Assembly: GCA_947473125.1 (NCBI GenBank)
Contig: CANJDH010000006.1
Coordinates: forward strand, 19,959-83,958
Direction of reading: 5' to 3'
Source: Burkholderiales bacterium
GTDB taxonomy: Bacteria > Pseudomonadota > Gammaproteobacteria > Burkholderiales > JAEUOS01
DNA: 64,000 bases
The notes beneath the pieces are model-generated. The model saw only the letters and a program-made list of their open reading frames with translations, was not told where the DNA came from and did no database searches. The position numbers and the translations under genes were made by a program. Position 1 is the stretch's first letter; every line of letters starts with the position of its first letter. Below are positions 30,159-42,543 of the stretch, piece by piece.

Positions 30159-31530
30159 GCTTGTGGGCGGCGCGCACGATGGCGTTGCGCACCAGTTCGA
30201 TGTGCTCGCGCAGAAAATACACGTGGTTCGAGAACGCCAGCGGCAGGCGAATCCGGTTGACCTGGTCCTCGATCCAGTCGAGGCGCTCAAGATAGCTGGG
30301 CAGCTTGCTTTCGGCCGGGTTATTGCGCAATTGCCCTTCGAGGAATTTGAGTTCGCCGTACCAGTGGTAGACCTTGGAGCGGATGCGCCATGAGTACAGC
30401 ATCGGCGCGAATTTGGTGATCGGGATCAGGATGGCCAGGATCGGCAGCAGGATCACGAACATGCGGTCGACCCAGGTCGCGGCCCAGAACGGCAGGTACT
30501 TTTGCAGGAACGGCGGGCCTGACTTGTAGTAACGCTGCGCATCCGTACTCAGCGCCACCTCGGTGTCGCTGCCGAGCGGGAACTCATGCTCCCTCTGCAG
30601 CAGTGTGGCATTGCCATGTACTTCGGTAGCGGCTTTGAGCAGCAAGGTGACAAGGGCCGGGTGCAGGTCAGCGCGGGCCGCCAGCTTCACCGTCGGGGCA
30701 AGCAGTTGCACGTCTTCGACCGGTATGTTGCGCTCCATGTCGAAACTGCCGTGCGGCAGCGTGAGTAGATGCAGGAACGGAAAGTTGCGAATCAGCGCAT
30801 CGGCCTGGTCAAGATTCATCAAGGCGATCCCGGGTGTGGCGAGGAGCTGCTGGATGTGCGGCGTGTCCAGGGTCGTGAGGAACAGTGCCGCGTCGGCGCG
30901 CCCCTCAAGCAGGGCGGCGGCGGCGGCCGGCCCCGATAACGGTAGCAGCGTGCTGTTGTCCTCGGTCACGCCGGATGGCGTGAGCAGGCGCAACGCGAGG
31001 GTGCGTGTGCCCCCCCCAGGCGCACCCACTGCGACCTTGCGTCCCTTGAGCGCGGCGAGCCTGGTGGGCGGCGCAGGCGGAGAGGCGCCCTGGCTGCGCG
31101 AGGCCGAGGCCGGCGCCGCTGCCAGGCGCACGAAGATCCAGAGCGGCTCGTAATACATGCTTCCCAGTGACACCAGCTTGTCGGCAACCTCCGGTGCGTT
31201 GCCGTCGCTCACCATGCCGCCCTGGATGAAGCCGGCACGGACGCCTGACGCATCGTCGAGCAGGCGCGCGAGGTTTTGCGGGGCGCCGCTGGACGGGCGC
31301 AGTACCAGATTGACGCCGTCGCGCGCCAGCACTTTCTTGTACCGCTCGGCGTAGAGCGTAAAGGCGCCTTCGTCTGCGCCGGTACTTATTTCAATGACGT
31401 TGGGTGGCGCCGGATTGATATAGCGAAAGCCGAGCAGCAAGGCCACGGCGAGCGCGGCAAACACCATCCAGTACTGTGCGACGAAGTCGCGCGCGTGTTC
31501 ACGATAAAAATCTCGGGCTTTCTGGATCAT
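30151..31530 (-). CDS. TAXI family TRAP transporter solute-binding subunit-like membrane protein
   Basis: [39 protein letters not shown]-terminal and C-terminal TM helices. Confidence 0.8.
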   Translation of the reverse strand: MIQKARDFYREHARDFVAQYWMVFAALAVALLLGFRYINPAPPNVIEISTGADEGAFTLYAERYKKVLARDGVNLVLRPSSGAPQNLARLLDDASGVRAGFIQGGMVSDGNAPEVADKLVSLGSMYYEPLWIFVRLAAAPASASRSQGASPPAPPTRLAALKGRKVAVGAPGGGTRTLALRLLTPSGVTEDNSTLLPLSGPAAAAALLEGRADAALFLTTLDTPHIQQLLATPGIALMNLDQADALIRNFPFLHLLTLPHGSFDMERNIPVEDVQLLAPTVKLAARADLHPALVTLLLKAATEVHGNATLLQREHEFPLGSDTEVALSTDAQRYYKSGPPFLQKYLPFWAATWVDRMFVILLPILAILIPITKFAPMLYSWRIRSKVYHWYGELKFLEGQLRNNPAESKLPSYLERLDWIEDQVNRIRLPLAFSNHVYFLREHIELVRNAIVRAAHKPA

Positions 31531-31594
31531 GCCCCATTTTTGCACACTGCGGCAGCGGCGCGGCCAGCGGGACGCAGGCGATCCCGGAAGCCTT

Positions 31595-31624
31595 CTGAAA
31601 ACCGTTGGTGGGAGCGGTTTTCAG
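31595..31624 (+). repeat. REP-like hairpin, best-formed copy
   Basis: CTGAAAACCG-TTGGTGGGAG-CGGTTTTCAG: perfect 10-bp stem with 10-nt loop. Confidence 0.75.
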
Positions 31625-31734
31625 GGCCGCCCACCGGTTCGGGCCAGCGGGGCGCTCCTGCCGCAATGCTACAATGGCTGCCTGTCCCTGTTTGGCTCGC
31701 CGCTGGTGCTGACATCCTAGCGCGCCCGATTTCC

Positions 31735-33078
31735 ATGAAACCCGTTGTTGCCCTGGTCGGCCGGCCCAATGTCGGCAAATCGACCCTTTTCAATCGTCTG
31801 ACCAAAACGCGCGACGCTTTGGTGGCAGACATTCCCGGGCTGACGCGCGACCGCCATTACGGCCATGGACGCCTGGGCGGCAAACCCTACCTGGTGATCG
31901 ATACCGGTGGTTTCGAACCGGATGCCAAAACCGGCATCGTCAGTGAAATGGCGCGTCAGGCAACGCAGGCGATCGCCGAAGCCGACGTGGTGATTTTCCT
32001 CACCGACGGGCGCGCCGGGGTCACCGGCCACGACCACACCATTGCCGAAATGCTGCGCAAGGCCGGGCGCAAGGTGCTTCTCGCGGTGAACAAGACCGAA
32101 GGCATGACTACCAGCGGCGTCGCCAACGAATTTTACGAACTGGGGCTGGGCGATCCCTATGCCATTTCGTCGGCCCATGGCGATGGCGTGCGCGAACTGG
32201 TCGAGTTGGCGCTTGAAAAGTATCCGGAGGAATCGGACGCCGACGATGTCGTCGAAAAGCGGCCGCGCCTTGCGATTGCCGGGCGTCCCAACGTCGGCAA
32301 GTCGACGCTGGTCAACACCCTGCTCGGCGAAGAGCGCGTGATCGCGTTCGACCAGCCGGGTACCACCCGCGACGCGATTTCGATCGATTTTGAGTGGCAC
32401 GGCAAGCCCTACACCCTGATCGATACCGCCGGGCTGCGCCGCCGCGGCAAAGTGTTCGAAACCATAGAAAAATTCTCGGTCGTCAAGACGATCCAGGCCA
32501 TCGAAGACGCCAACATCGTGATCCTGGTACTCGATGCGCGCCAGGACATTTCGGACCAGGATGCACACATCGCCGGGTTCATCCTCGAATCCGGTCGCGC
32601 CCTGGTGGTCGCGGTCAACAAGTGGGACGGCCTCGATAGCTACGTACGCGAGCGCATCAAGCAGGACGTGGCGCGCAAGCTCCAGTTCCTGTCGTTCGCC
32701 AACCTGCATTTTATTTCGGCCCTGAAGGGCGAGGGCATCGCAGGGTTGATGAAATCCGCCGGCGACGCCTATGCGGCGGCGACAACCAAGCTGTCAACCC
32801 CGAAAATCACCCGCATCCTCCAGGATGCAGTGGCCGTGCAACAACCGCCGCGAGCCGGCATGTCGCGGCCCAAATTGCGCTATGCGCACCAGGGTGGCAT
32901 GAACCCGCCGGTCATCGTCGTGCACGGCAATTCGCTCCAGCATGTGCCGGACAGCTACAAGCGCTACCTGGAGGGCGTGTTTCGCGACGCCTTCAAGCTC
33001 AAGGGCACGCCCTTGCGCGTGCAGTTCAAGCACAACACCAACCCGTTTGCCGACAAAAAGACCGGTACCAGGGGTTGA
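31735..33078 (+). CDS. der: Ribosome biogenesis GTPase Der
   Basis: Two G domains: [18 protein letters not shown] and [35 protein letters not shown]. Confidence 0.98.
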   Translation: MKPVVALVGRPNVGKSTLFNRLTKTRDALVADIPGLTRDRHYGHGRLGGKPYLVIDTGGFEPDAKTGIVSEMARQATQAIAEADVVIFLTDGRAGVTGHDHTIAEMLRKAGRKVLLAVNKTEGMTTSGVANEFYELGLGDPYAISSAHGDGVRELVELALEKYPEESDADDVVEKRPRLAIAGRPNVGKSTLVNTLLGEERVIAFDQPGTTRDAISIDFEWHGKPYTLIDTAGLRRRGKVFETIEKFSVVKTIQAIEDANIVILVLDARQDISDQDAHIAGFILESGRALVVAVNKWDGLDSYVRERIKQDVARKLQFLSFANLHFISALKGEGIAGLMKSAGDAYAAATTKLSTPKITRILQDAVAVQQPPRAGMSRPKLRYAHQGGMNPPVIVVHGNSLQHVPDSYKRYLEGVFRDAFKLKGTPLRVQFKHNTNPFADKKTGTRG

Positions 33079-33198
33079 AAACACGCGCGGCCCTTGCAAT
33101 CGGCGCCAAAAGGCGCAATATGCAATGCTGCGGTGCGCTCAAAAGCGCGTTTTTCGTGTAAATTCAACCCTCTATAAAAGCAAACGAAGGGCCATACC

Positions 33199-33435
33199 AT
33201 GAGCAATAAAGGGCAAATGCTACAAGACCCGTTCCTGAATGCATTGCGCAAGGAACACGTTCCGGTGGCCATCTACCTGGTTAACGGCATCAAGCTGCAA
33301 GGCCAGATCGAATCGTTCGATCAATACGTGGTGCTGCTCAAGAATACCGTCACCCAGATGGTTTACAAGCACGCCATTTCGACCGTGGTGCCATCGCGCC
33401 CGGTGACCATGAACCTCGAGCAGGGCGACGCCTGA
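33199..33435 (+). CDS. hfq: RNA chaperone Hfq
   Basis: [67 protein letters not shown]. Confidence 0.99.
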   Translation: MSNKGQMLQDPFLNALRKEHVPVAIYLVNGIKLQGQIESFDQYVVLLKNTVTQMVYKHAISTVVPSRPVTMNLEQGDA

Positions 33436-33514
33436 GCCGATCCGGCCGGGGCGGCCAGCACAGGGCGCCAGTCGTGACTGCAGCACCAGCCGGCTTCACA
33501 CGCCGGCACTAAAC

Positions 33515-34723
33515 GTGCTCGACTCCTACCACTCCACGCGGGCTTCTGCCGCTCTTGACAACGCGGTACTGGTGGCGCTCGATTTCGGCGAGCGTGGCTA
33601 CGCCGACGCCGTCACCGAATTTCGCCTGTTGTGCGCGAGCGCGTTGCTCAAGGAGGTGGCGCTGGTCGGTGGCAAGCGCCAGAGGCCCGATCCGGCCTTG
33701 TTTGCCGGGTCCGGCAAGGTCCAGGAAATCGCTGCCGTCGTGGCCCAGGCTGATGCCGGTCTGGTGGTGGTCAACCACATGCTGTCGCCGGCGCAGCAGC
33801 GCAATCTCGAAAAAGAAGTCAAGGTGCGTGTGATCGACCGCACCACCCTGATCCTCGATATTTTTGCCCAGCGCGCGCAAAGCCATGAAGGCAAGATCCA
33901 GGTCGAACTGGCGCAATTGCAGCACCTGGCCACGCGCCTGGTGCGCGGCTGGACCCACCTGGAGCGCCAGAAAGGCGGCATCGGCCTGCGCGGGCCGGGC
34001 GAAACGCAGCTTGAAACGGACCGGCGCCTGCTCGGCATCCGCGTCAAGGCGCTGCGCGAGAAACTCGACAAGCTCAAGCGCCAGCGCGAGGTACAGCGCC
34101 GCGCGCGCAGTCGTGGGCGGGTTTTTTCGGTATCGCTGGTGGGCTATACCAACGCCGGCAAGTCGACCTTGTTCAATGCGCTGACCAAGGCCGATGCTTA
34201 CGCCGCCGACCAGTTGTTTGCGACCCTCGACACCACCTCGCGGCGCGTCCACCTCGATGGCGGCGATCAGATTGTCGTGTCCGACACGGTTGGTTTCATT
34301 CGCGAGTTGCCGACCACGCTGGTGGCGGCGTTTCGCGCCACACTCGAAGAAACCATCCACGCCGACCTGCTGTTGCACGTGGTCGATGCGGCTTCCTCGA
34401 CGCGGCTCGAGCAGATCGACGAAGTCAACGGTGTATTGCGCGAAATCGGCGCCGACGGCATTCCGCAGATTCTGGTCTGGAACAAGATTGACGCAGCCAT
34501 TTCCGACGGAGGCGCGCGATACGCGGCCGGCGTTGAGCGGGATGAATATGATAAAATTTGCCGTGTGTTTTTGAGTGCCCGAACGCGTGACGGGATGGCG
34601 TATTTGCGGCAGGCACTGACTGAATCGGTGGCGGCATTCAAGCCAAAGTCTGACCTTCATTTTGAAGCCAATGATGGCGTAACGGCGGGTGGCACGGTTG
34701 CTTCCGCCGTTTCTGTTTTGTGA
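33515..34723 (+). CDS. hflX: GTPase HflX
   Basis: GWTHLERQKGGIGLRGPGETQLETDRR; VSLVGYTNAGKSTLFNALT; GTG start. Confidence 0.97.
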   Translation: MLDSYHSTRASAALDNAVLVALDFGERGYADAVTEFRLLCASALLKEVALVGGKRQRPDPALFAGSGKVQEIAAVVAQADAGLVVVNHMLSPAQQRNLEKEVKVRVIDRTTLILDIFAQRAQSHEGKIQVELAQLQHLATRLVRGWTHLERQKGGIGLRGPGETQLETDRRLLGIRVKALREKLDKLKRQREVQRRARSRGRVFSVSLVGYTNAGKSTLFNALTKADAYAADQLFATLDTTSRRVHLDGGDQIVVSDTVGFIRELPTTLVAAFRATLEETIHADLLLHVVDAASSTRLEQIDEVNGVLREIGADGIPQILVWNKIDAAISDGGARYAAGVERDEYDKICRVFLSARTRDGMAYLRQALTESVAAFKPKSDLHFEANDGVTAGGTVASAVSVL

Positions 34724-34739
34724 AACGGTTTCCCCTTAC

Positions 34740-35969
34740 ATGAACTTATTCTCAGCACTCAAATCGCGCCTGCAGGACCTACGCATGTTCGCCACGGGCG
34801 GTGGCCCGCCGGATCTCGAAGAGCTGTGGCGCGACTTCAATCGCCGACTGTCGGGATTGTTTGGTGGTCGTGCCACGGGGGCCGAAAAGTCTGGTGGCGG
34901 ATTCGGCGGCGTGCCGTCTGGCCCGCCGAGCGGCAAGATGTTTGGCGGTGGACTCGCCTTGGTGGCCGTGGTGGTGGGGCTGCTCTGGGCCTCGAGCGGA
35001 TTTTTCATCGTTCCGGAAGGCCAGACTGCGGCGATCTTGCGTTTTGGCAAGTTCCAGCAACTAACCGACCGCGCCGGATTCAAATGGCGCCTGCCGTACC
35101 CGGTAGAAAGCCATGAGATCGTGAATCTGCAACAACTGCGCCAGGTCGAGGTGGGTTACCGCAACAACGTCAAGACCAAGGTGCTCAAGGAGTCGCTGAT
35201 GCTGACCGACGACGAGAACATCATCGATATCCAGTTTGCAGTGCAGTTTCGCCTCAAGGATGCCAAGGCGTGGCTGTTCAACAATCGTGATCCGGGCGAG
35301 ATGGTGTTGCAGGCCGCGGAAACGGCTATGCGTGAAATTGTCGGCCGTTCGAAAATGGACTTCGTGCTCTACGAAGGCAAGGAGCAGATCGCCAAGAGTG
35401 CCGAGAAGCTGATGCAACAGATCGTCGATCGCTATGACTCGGGCATCGCCATCGTCAATGTTACTTTGCAGAATGCGCAGCCCCCCGAGCAGGTGCAGGC
35501 ATCGTTTGATGATGCGGTCAAGGCCGGGCAGGATCGCGAACGTGCCAAGAACGACGGCCAGGCCTATGCCAATGACGTCATCCCGAAGGCGCGCGGCACG
35601 GCAGCTCGCCTGATGCAGGAGGCCGAGGGTTACAAGCAAAAAGTGGTGGTGTCGGCTGAGGGTGAGGCGAGCCGCTTCAAGCAGGTGTTGACCGAATACA
35701 GCCGGGCGCCGCAGGTGACGCGCGACCGCATGTACATCGAAACCATGCAGCAGGTGTTTTCCAACACATCCAAGATCATGGTTGATGCACGTGCCGGCAA
35801 CCAGATGCTTTACTTGCCGCTCGACAAGCTGATCGGGCAGGGCGGCGGTGGTACTGCCTCTGCGGAGCCGTTACCGGCGCAGCGACCAAGCGTAGACCCA
35901 TCGCCCCCGACCTCGGTTGACGCGCGTTCACGTGATACCGGGCGGACTCGCGAACGGGAGGTGCGCTGA
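34740..35969 (+). CDS. hflK: FtsH protease activity modulator HflK
   Basis: Gly-rich N-terminus, TM, SPFH domain; upstream of hflC. Confidence 0.97.
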   Translation: MNLFSALKSRLQDLRMFATGGGPPDLEELWRDFNRRLSGLFGGRATGAEKSGGGFGGVPSGPPSGKMFGGGLALVAVVVGLLWASSGFFIVPEGQTAAILRFGKFQQLTDRAGFKWRLPYPVESHEIVNLQQLRQVEVGYRNNVKTKVLKESLMLTDDENIIDIQFAVQFRLKDAKAWLFNNRDPGEMVLQAAETAMREIVGRSKMDFVLYEGKEQIAKSAEKLMQQIVDRYDSGIAIVNVTLQNAQPPEQVQASFDDAVKAGQDRERAKNDGQAYANDVIPKARGTAARLMQEAEGYKQKVVVSAEGEASRFKQVLTEYSRAPQVTRDRMYIETMQQVFSNTSKIMVDARAGNQMLYLPLDKLIGQGGGGTASAEPLPAQRPSVDPSPPTSVDARSRDTGRTREREVR

Positions 35970-36856
35970 TGAACCGGATCATCTCAGCGGTATTTTTCGC
36001 CGTCTTCATCGGCATGCTCGCTTCCTCGATGCTGTTCGTGGTCGACCAGCGTCAATACGCGATCATTTTTGCGCTCGGCGAAGTCAAGGAAGTGGTTACC
36101 GAACCGGGCCTCAAGTTCAAGCTGCCGCCGCCGTTCCAGAACGTCGCGTATTACGACAAGCGCATCCTTACCATCGATACACCCGATTCCGACCGGTTCA
36201 TTACCTCCGAGAAGAAAAACCTGGTGGTCGATTCCTTCATCAAGTGGCGCGTGTCGGATCCAAAGCTGTATTACGTCAGCGTCCAGGGCCGTGAGGTCGA
36301 CGCCGTGTACCGCATCCAGCAGTCGCTCAAGGATGCGCTCAACAACGAAATCGGCAAACGGACCGTCAACGACATGGTATCCGGCGTGCGCGACCGTGTG
36401 ATGCAGGACATCCGCACCAAGGTCAATGAAGACACCAAGAAAATCGGCGTCGAAATCGTTGACGTGCGCCTCAAGCGCGTAGAGTTTTCCGACGAAATCA
36501 AGGACTCGGTGTTCAAGCGCATGGAGTCGGAGCGCAAACGGGTGGCCAATGAATTGCGTTCGACCGGTTCAGCCGACGGCGAGAAAATCCGCGCCGATGC
36601 CGATCGCCAGCGCTCGGTCATCATTGCCGAGGCGTATCGCGATGCGCAGCGCATCCAGGGTGAGGGGGATGCCAAGGCATCGGCCATTTATGCGCAGGCA
36701 TTCGGCCAGAACCCGGAGTTCTACAACTTCTACCGCAGTCTGGAAGCCTATCGCAACAGTTTCCGCAGCAAGAGCGACATCCTGGTCGTCGAGCCCAATT
36801 CGGATTTCTTCAAATACCTGAAGAATTCGAATGGTGGTGCTGCGGTCAAGAAGTAA
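35969..36856 (+). CDS. hflC: Protease modulator HflC
   Basis: SPFH domain; [38 protein letters not shown]. Confidence 0.97.
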   Translation: MNRIISAVFFAVFIGMLASSMLFVVDQRQYAIIFALGEVKEVVTEPGLKFKLPPPFQNVAYYDKRILTIDTPDSDRFITSEKKNLVVDSFIKWRVSDPKLYYVSVQGREVDAVYRIQQSLKDALNNEIGKRTVNDMVSGVRDRVMQDIRTKVNEDTKKIGVEIVDVRLKRVEFSDEIKDSVFKRMESERKRVANELRSTGSADGEKIRADADRQRSVIIAEAYRDAQRIQGEGDAKASAIYAQAFGQNPEFYNFYRSLEAYRNSFRSKSDILVVEPNSDFFKYLKNSNGGAAVKK

Positions 36857-36874
36857 TACGCGCCGGCTCCGCTG

Positions 36875-37054
36875 ATGTCGTCCCTTTTGACCGCTTTCGG
36901 CCTGATGTTGGTAATCGAAGGCCTGATGCCGATGATCGCTCCGGTCGCCTGGCGCGAAACGTTCAAGCGGGTGCTCGAAATGCGCGACGGGCAGATCCGC
37001 TTCATCGGCATGGCTGCAGCGCTCGTCGGCGGCGCGCTGCTGTTGCTTGCCTGA
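36875..37054 (+). CDS. DUF2065 domain-containing protein, 59 aa
   Basis: Short ORF absent from the track: [59 protein letters not shown]; between hflC and hisZ. Confidence 0.88.
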   Translation: MSSLLTAFGLMLVIEGLMPMIAPVAWRETFKRVLEMRDGQIRFIGMAAALVGGALLLLA

Positions 37055-37065
37055 CGAAAACTCAC

Positions 37066-38217
37066 ATGACGCGCTGGGCCCTTCCCGAATACATTGCCGA
37101 CGTACTGCCGGTCGAGGCGCGGCGCGTCGAGGGCCTGCGCCGCGCTTTGCTGGAGGCGTTTCGGGCGCACGGGTATGAATTGGTCATGCCGCCGCTGCTC
37201 GAGTATCTCGATTCCCTGATGACCGGCACCGGGCATGACATGGAGCTGCGCACCTTCAAGCTGGTGGACCAGCTGTCCGGGCGTACCATGGGATTGCGCG
37301 CCGACATCACGCCGCAGGCCGCACGCATCGACGCGCACCTGCTCAATAGGCCCGGCGTGACACGCCTGGCCTATTGCGGCCCGGTGTTGCACGCCTTGCC
37401 GCAGGGGCTGAACGCAAGTCGGGAGCCGCTCCAAATCGGCGCCGAGTTGTACGGCCATGCGGGCATTGAAGCCGACATGGAAATCCAGAATCTGCTGCTC
37501 CATGTCCTCGAGATTGCCGGCCTCAAGAAAGTGCGTTTTGACGTCGGGCATGTCGGCGTATTCCGGGCACTCGCGGACATGGCAGCGCTTGACGAGGCGC
37601 GCTCCGAGGAATTGTTCGCGCGTCTTCAGGCCAAGGATATTCCAGCACTGCGCCAGTCACTTGGCGATGTAGCCGCAGCGGTACGGGATGCGCTGCTGCT
37701 GCTGCCGCGCCTCTACGGCGGGCTTGAGGTGCTCGAGCGCGCCGAACGCGAGTTGCCGAAACACGATGCCATTTCTGCCGCCCTCGACGAGCTGCGTACC
37801 TTGACGGCGCGGATGCAGGGGGCGCAAGTGAGCATTGACCTGGCGGAATTGCGCGGTTATCAGTACCACAGCGGCGTCGTGTTTGCGGCTTACTGCGAAG
37901 GCTTGCCCAACGCGATCGCCCGCGGCGGCCGCTACGACGAGGTCGGGAAATCGTTTGGGCGTGCGCGCCCGGCGACCGGATTTTCGCTGGACCTGAAAGA
38001 GCTTGCCGCCGTCGTTCCGGGGCATGGCGCCGCCGGCGCCATCCTTGCGCCGCTCGATGACGATGCGGCGTTGCGCGACGAGATCAGCGCCTTGCGCGCG
38101 GCCGGCGAATCGGTGGCGATGACACTGCCCGGCCATGACAAGGCTTCGTGGCGGGCCTCGTGCGATCGTGAATTGCGCAAGCGCGGTTCGACCTGGGTCG
38201 TGGAAAAAATTTCCTGA
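37066..38217 (+). CDS. hisZ: ATP phosphoribosyltransferase regulatory subunit HisZ
   Basis: [47 protein letters not shown]; HisRS-like; adjacent to purA. Confidence 0.94.
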   Translation: MTRWALPEYIADVLPVEARRVEGLRRALLEAFRAHGYELVMPPLLEYLDSLMTGTGHDMELRTFKLVDQLSGRTMGLRADITPQAARIDAHLLNRPGVTRLAYCGPVLHALPQGLNASREPLQIGAELYGHAGIEADMEIQNLLLHVLEIAGLKKVRFDVGHVGVFRALADMAALDEARSEELFARLQAKDIPALRQSLGDVAAAVRDALLLLPRLYGGLEVLERAERELPKHDAISAALDELRTLTARMQGAQVSIDLAELRGYQYHSGVVFAAYCEGLPNAIARGGRYDEVGKSFGRARPATGFSLDLKELAAVVPGHGAAGAILAPLDDDAALRDEISALRAAGESVAMTLPGHDKASWRASCDRELRKRGSTWVVEKIS

Positions 38218-39525
<1,308 letters not shown>

Positions 39526-39537
39526 AACGAATACGCC

Positions 39538-40056
39538 ATGGCCGACCTCTACGTCTCCTGGGATGACTATCACCACGCGATCGAGAGACTTGCGGCCAAG
39601 GTGCACGCGTCCGGATTTGCCTTCGACCAGATCATCTGCCTGGCGCGGGGCGGGCTGCGTGTCGGCGACATGCTGTCGCGCATCTTCAACCAGCCGCTGG
39701 CGGTGCTGGCGACGCAATCCTATTTCGCCAACGCCGACAAGAGCGCCGAAGCGCAGGGTGAATTGACCATCGGCCAGCACATGGCGAAAGTCAATGAGCG
39801 ACTCGGGCAGTCGGTCCTGCTGGTTGACGACCTGGTCGACTCCGGCAAGACCATGCAGGATGTGGTCGAGCACCTGCGCCAGCGTTACCCGGGGATCACG
39901 GCGGTCAAGACTGCCGTGATCTGGAAAAAAGGCTGTTCGGTGTTCACCCCGGATTTCTGGGCCGATGACCTGCCTGATAACCCCTGGATCCACCAGCCGT
40001 TCGAGATCTACGACAAATTGAAGCCCGAGCAGCTCGCCGAGCGCGTACTGCGGTGA
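39538..40056 (+). CDS. Phosphoribosyltransferase family protein
   Basis: IICLARGGLRVGDMLSRIF; VLLVDDLVDSGKTMQDVVEHL. Confidence 0.92.
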   Translation: MADLYVSWDDYHHAIERLAAKVHASGFAFDQIICLARGGLRVGDMLSRIFNQPLAVLATQSYFANADKSAEAQGELTIGQHMAKVNERLGQSVLLVDDLVDSGKTMQDVVEHLRQRYPGITAVKTAVIWKKGCSVFTPDFWADDLPDNPWIHQPFEIYDKLKPEQLAERVLR

Positions 40057-40076
40057 GCCATGCAGGGGGTGCCAAT

Positions 40077-40102
40077 AAAAAACCCGCCGAAGCGGGTTTT
40101 TT
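40077..40102. terminator. Probable bidirectional Rho-independent terminator
   Basis: AAAAAACCCGC-CGAA-GCGGGTTTTTT between a plus-strand gene and the minus-strand tRNA. Confidence 0.85.
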
Positions 40103-40108
40103 AAGGAT

Positions 40109-40195
40109 TGGTGCCCAGAAGAGGACTCGAACCTCCACAGTGTTGCCACCGCTAGGACCTGAACCTAGTGCGTCTACCAATTCCGCCATCTGGGC
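40109..40195 (-). tRNA. tRNA-Leu (anticodon CAG), CCA encoded
   Basis: Reverse complement GCCCAGATGGCGGAATTGGTAGACGCACTAGGTTCAGGTCCTAGCGGTGGCAACACTGTGGAGGTTCGAGTCCTCTTCTGGGCACCA; class II variable arm. Confidence 0.97.
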
Positions 40196-40246
40196 GCAGT
40201 GAATGCAAACCACATACCGTTTGCAAGAATGAAATTATAAACCAAA

Positions 40247-42523
40247 TTGAAACGTAAACCACCAAAAACCCGGCCGGGTCCGGCCAAGAAGAGCAGCAGC
40301 CGTCCCGCCTGGAACGATCGGTCCGTGCGCGTCGCAATCCCGGAGCGCACCGACATCGCCGCCGTCGTGCTGGCAGAGCCGGGTATCACCTACGGGATGC
40401 TTGCCAAACGCCTGGGCATCGACAAGATCGAAGCCGAAGCCATGGGGCGCCGCGTCGATGCAATGCTGCGCGATGGCGAGTTGATCATGAAGGCCGGGGG
40501 AAAATTCCACCCGGGCCAGGAACCCAAGACCGAAACAGGCGTGGTCAGCCGGCATCGCGATGGCTTCGGCTTCATCGCCGCTGGTACCGGTGGCGATGAC
40601 CTGTTCGTCGCGCCGCACTCGCTCGAAGGCGTGATGCATGGCGACACCGTGAGTTTTGTGCGCAAGCCGGTCGACGCGCGCGGGCGCCAGGAGGCGCGCG
40701 TCCTGGATGTGACGCAGCGCGCAGTGAGCCGCGTGGTGGGCAAGCTCAGGCGTGAAGGCACCCGCTGGATGGTGGTACCGCGCGATCGCAACTTCCCCCA
40801 TCCGGTCGAAGTGAGCGGAAAGATCGATTCCCCCGAAGACGGTACCGTGGTCAGCGCCGAAATCACCCACTACCCGCAGGACGGGCAGGGCGCCAAGGGG
40901 CGCGTCGAGGAGATTCTTGGCAACGAAGATGATTCCGGCATCGAGATTGAAATCGCGCTGCGCAAGTTTGACCTGCCGCATGTCTTTTCCAGGGACGCGG
41001 AATCCGAAGCGAAGGCATTGCCGGCACAATTGCGCAAGTCCGACTATGACGAGCGCATCGACCTGCGCAAGCTGCCGCTGGTCACCATTGATGGCGAGGA
41101 CGCGCGTGATTTTGATGACGCCGTGTATTGCGAGGTGCTGGACAAACCGGGCAAGCCGTTTCGCCTGATCGTGGCGATTGCCGACGTCAGCCACTATGTG
41201 GTTCCCGGCAAACCTCTCGACGTCGATGCACGGGAGCGCTCCACCTCGATCTATTTTCCGCGCCGCGTGATTCCAATGTTGCCGGAAAAACTGTCCAACG
41301 GCCTGTGCTCTCTCAATCCCGATGTGGATCGCCTGGTGATGGCCTGCGACATGGTGGTGACGGCCGCCGGCGAGGTTCGGTCCTACGAGTTCTACCCGGC
41401 CGTCATGCACTCCCAGGCGCGCTTCACCTATACCGAAGTCGCTGCAATCCTGGCTGACCCGAAGGGTGATGCGGCGCGGAAACGCAAGAAATTGGTGGAT
41501 TCGCTGCTGGCGCTGGAGCGGGTCTACCACGCCTTGCTGGCCGGGCGCGGCGAGCGCGGCGCGGTCGATTTCGAATCGATGGAGTCGCGCCTGATCTTCA
41601 ACGATGCGGGACGCATTGAAAGCATTGTGCCGGTAGTGCGTAACGACGCACACAAGCTGATCGAGGAATGCATGCTGGCGGCCAACGTGTGCGCGGCCGA
41701 CATTCTCGAAAAAAACAAACATCCGGCGCTGTACCGGATCCACGCCGGCCCGACGCCGGCCAAGCTCGAAAACCTGCGCGAGTTCCTCGGCGGGCTCGGC
41801 TTGCCGCTGGGCGGGGGGGACGACCCGCAGGCGAAGGACTACGCGAAATTGTCCAAACTGATCAAGGGTCGCCCCGATGCCTTGCTGGTGTCGAGCGTGA
41901 TGTTGCGCTCGATGCAGCAGGCGCAGTACAGCCCCGACAATATCGGCCATTTCGGCCTCGCTTACGAGCGCTACGCACACTTCACCTCGCCGATCCGGCG
42001 CTACCCCGACCTGCTCGTGCACCGTGCCATCAAGGCGGTACTCAAGGGACGCAAGTACCACGAAGCCGATTGGGATGCCTTGGGAAGCCATTGTTCCAAG
42101 AACGAGCGGCGTGCAGACGAGGCCTCCCGCGAGGTAACGTCCTGGCTCAAATGCATGTACGCGCGTGAGCATATGGGTGCAGAGTTTGACGGCGCGATTA
42201 GCGGTGTCGCCGGCTTCGGTATTTTTGTTACGCTCGACCAGTTGCTGATCGACGGCATGATCCACATCACCGAGTTGGGGCGTGACTATTTCAAATACGA
42301 CGAAGCGCGCCATCTGCTGCGCGGCGAGCGTAGCGGCCTGACGTTCCGGCTCGGCCAGCGCGTGCGCGTGCGCATTGTGCGTGCCGACCCGGACGCACTC
42401 AAGATCGACCTGCAACTGGTTGACGCGCAGACCGAAGCGGACGCCGAAGATGGCACCCTGATTCAGGTGGAAACGAAGAAAAAAGCGAAGGCGCCGAAAC
42501 CACGCGGTGCCAAAACCAAATAG
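40247..42523 (+). CDS. rnr: Ribonuclease R
   Basis: RNB domain (DARDFDDAVYCEVL; YAHFTSPIRRYPDLLVHRAIKAVL), S1 domain, basic tail; TTG start. Confidence 0.96.
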   Translation: MKRKPPKTRPGPAKKSSSRPAWNDRSVRVAIPERTDIAAVVLAEPGITYGMLAKRLGIDKIEAEAMGRRVDAMLRDGELIMKAGGKFHPGQEPKTETGVVSRHRDGFGFIAAGTGGDDLFVAPHSLEGVMHGDTVSFVRKPVDARGRQEARVLDVTQRAVSRVVGKLRREGTRWMVVPRDRNFPHPVEVSGKIDSPEDGTVVSAEITHYPQDGQGAKGRVEEILGNEDDSGIEIEIALRKFDLPHVFSRDAESEAKALPAQLRKSDYDERIDLRKLPLVTIDGEDARDFDDAVYCEVLDKPGKPFRLIVAIADVSHYVVPGKPLDVDARERSTSIYFPRRVIPMLPEKLSNGLCSLNPDVDRLVMACDMVVTAAGEVRSYEFYPAVMHSQARFTYTEVAAILADPKGDAARKRKKLVDSLLALERVYHALLAGRGERGAVDFESMESRLIFNDAGRIESIVPVVRNDAHKLIEECMLAANVCAADILEKNKHPALYRIHAGPTPAKLENLREFLGGLGLPLGGGDDPQAKDYAKLSKLIKGRPDALLVSSVMLRSMQQAQYSPDNIGHFGLAYERYAHFTSPIRRYPDLLVHRAIKAVLKGRKYHEADWDALGSHCSKNERRADEASREVTSWLKCMYAREHMGAEFDGAISGVAGFGIFVTLDQLLIDGMIHITELGRDYFKYDEARHLLRGERSGLTFRLGQRVRVRIVRADPDALKIDLQLVDAQTEADAEDGTLIQVETKKKAKAPKPRGAKTK

Positions 42524-42543
42524 AGATTCAATAGAGGAATCGC

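Noticed and set aside
33135-33154. Terminator between der and hfq (GCGC-TCAAAA-GCGC-GTTTTT)
   Set aside because: Only a 4-bp stem; possible but too weak to list.
40235-42415. 726-aa antisense ORF over rnr
   Set aside because: Composition follows the antisense of a strongly supported rnr gene; high-GC third-position artefact with no recognisable domain.
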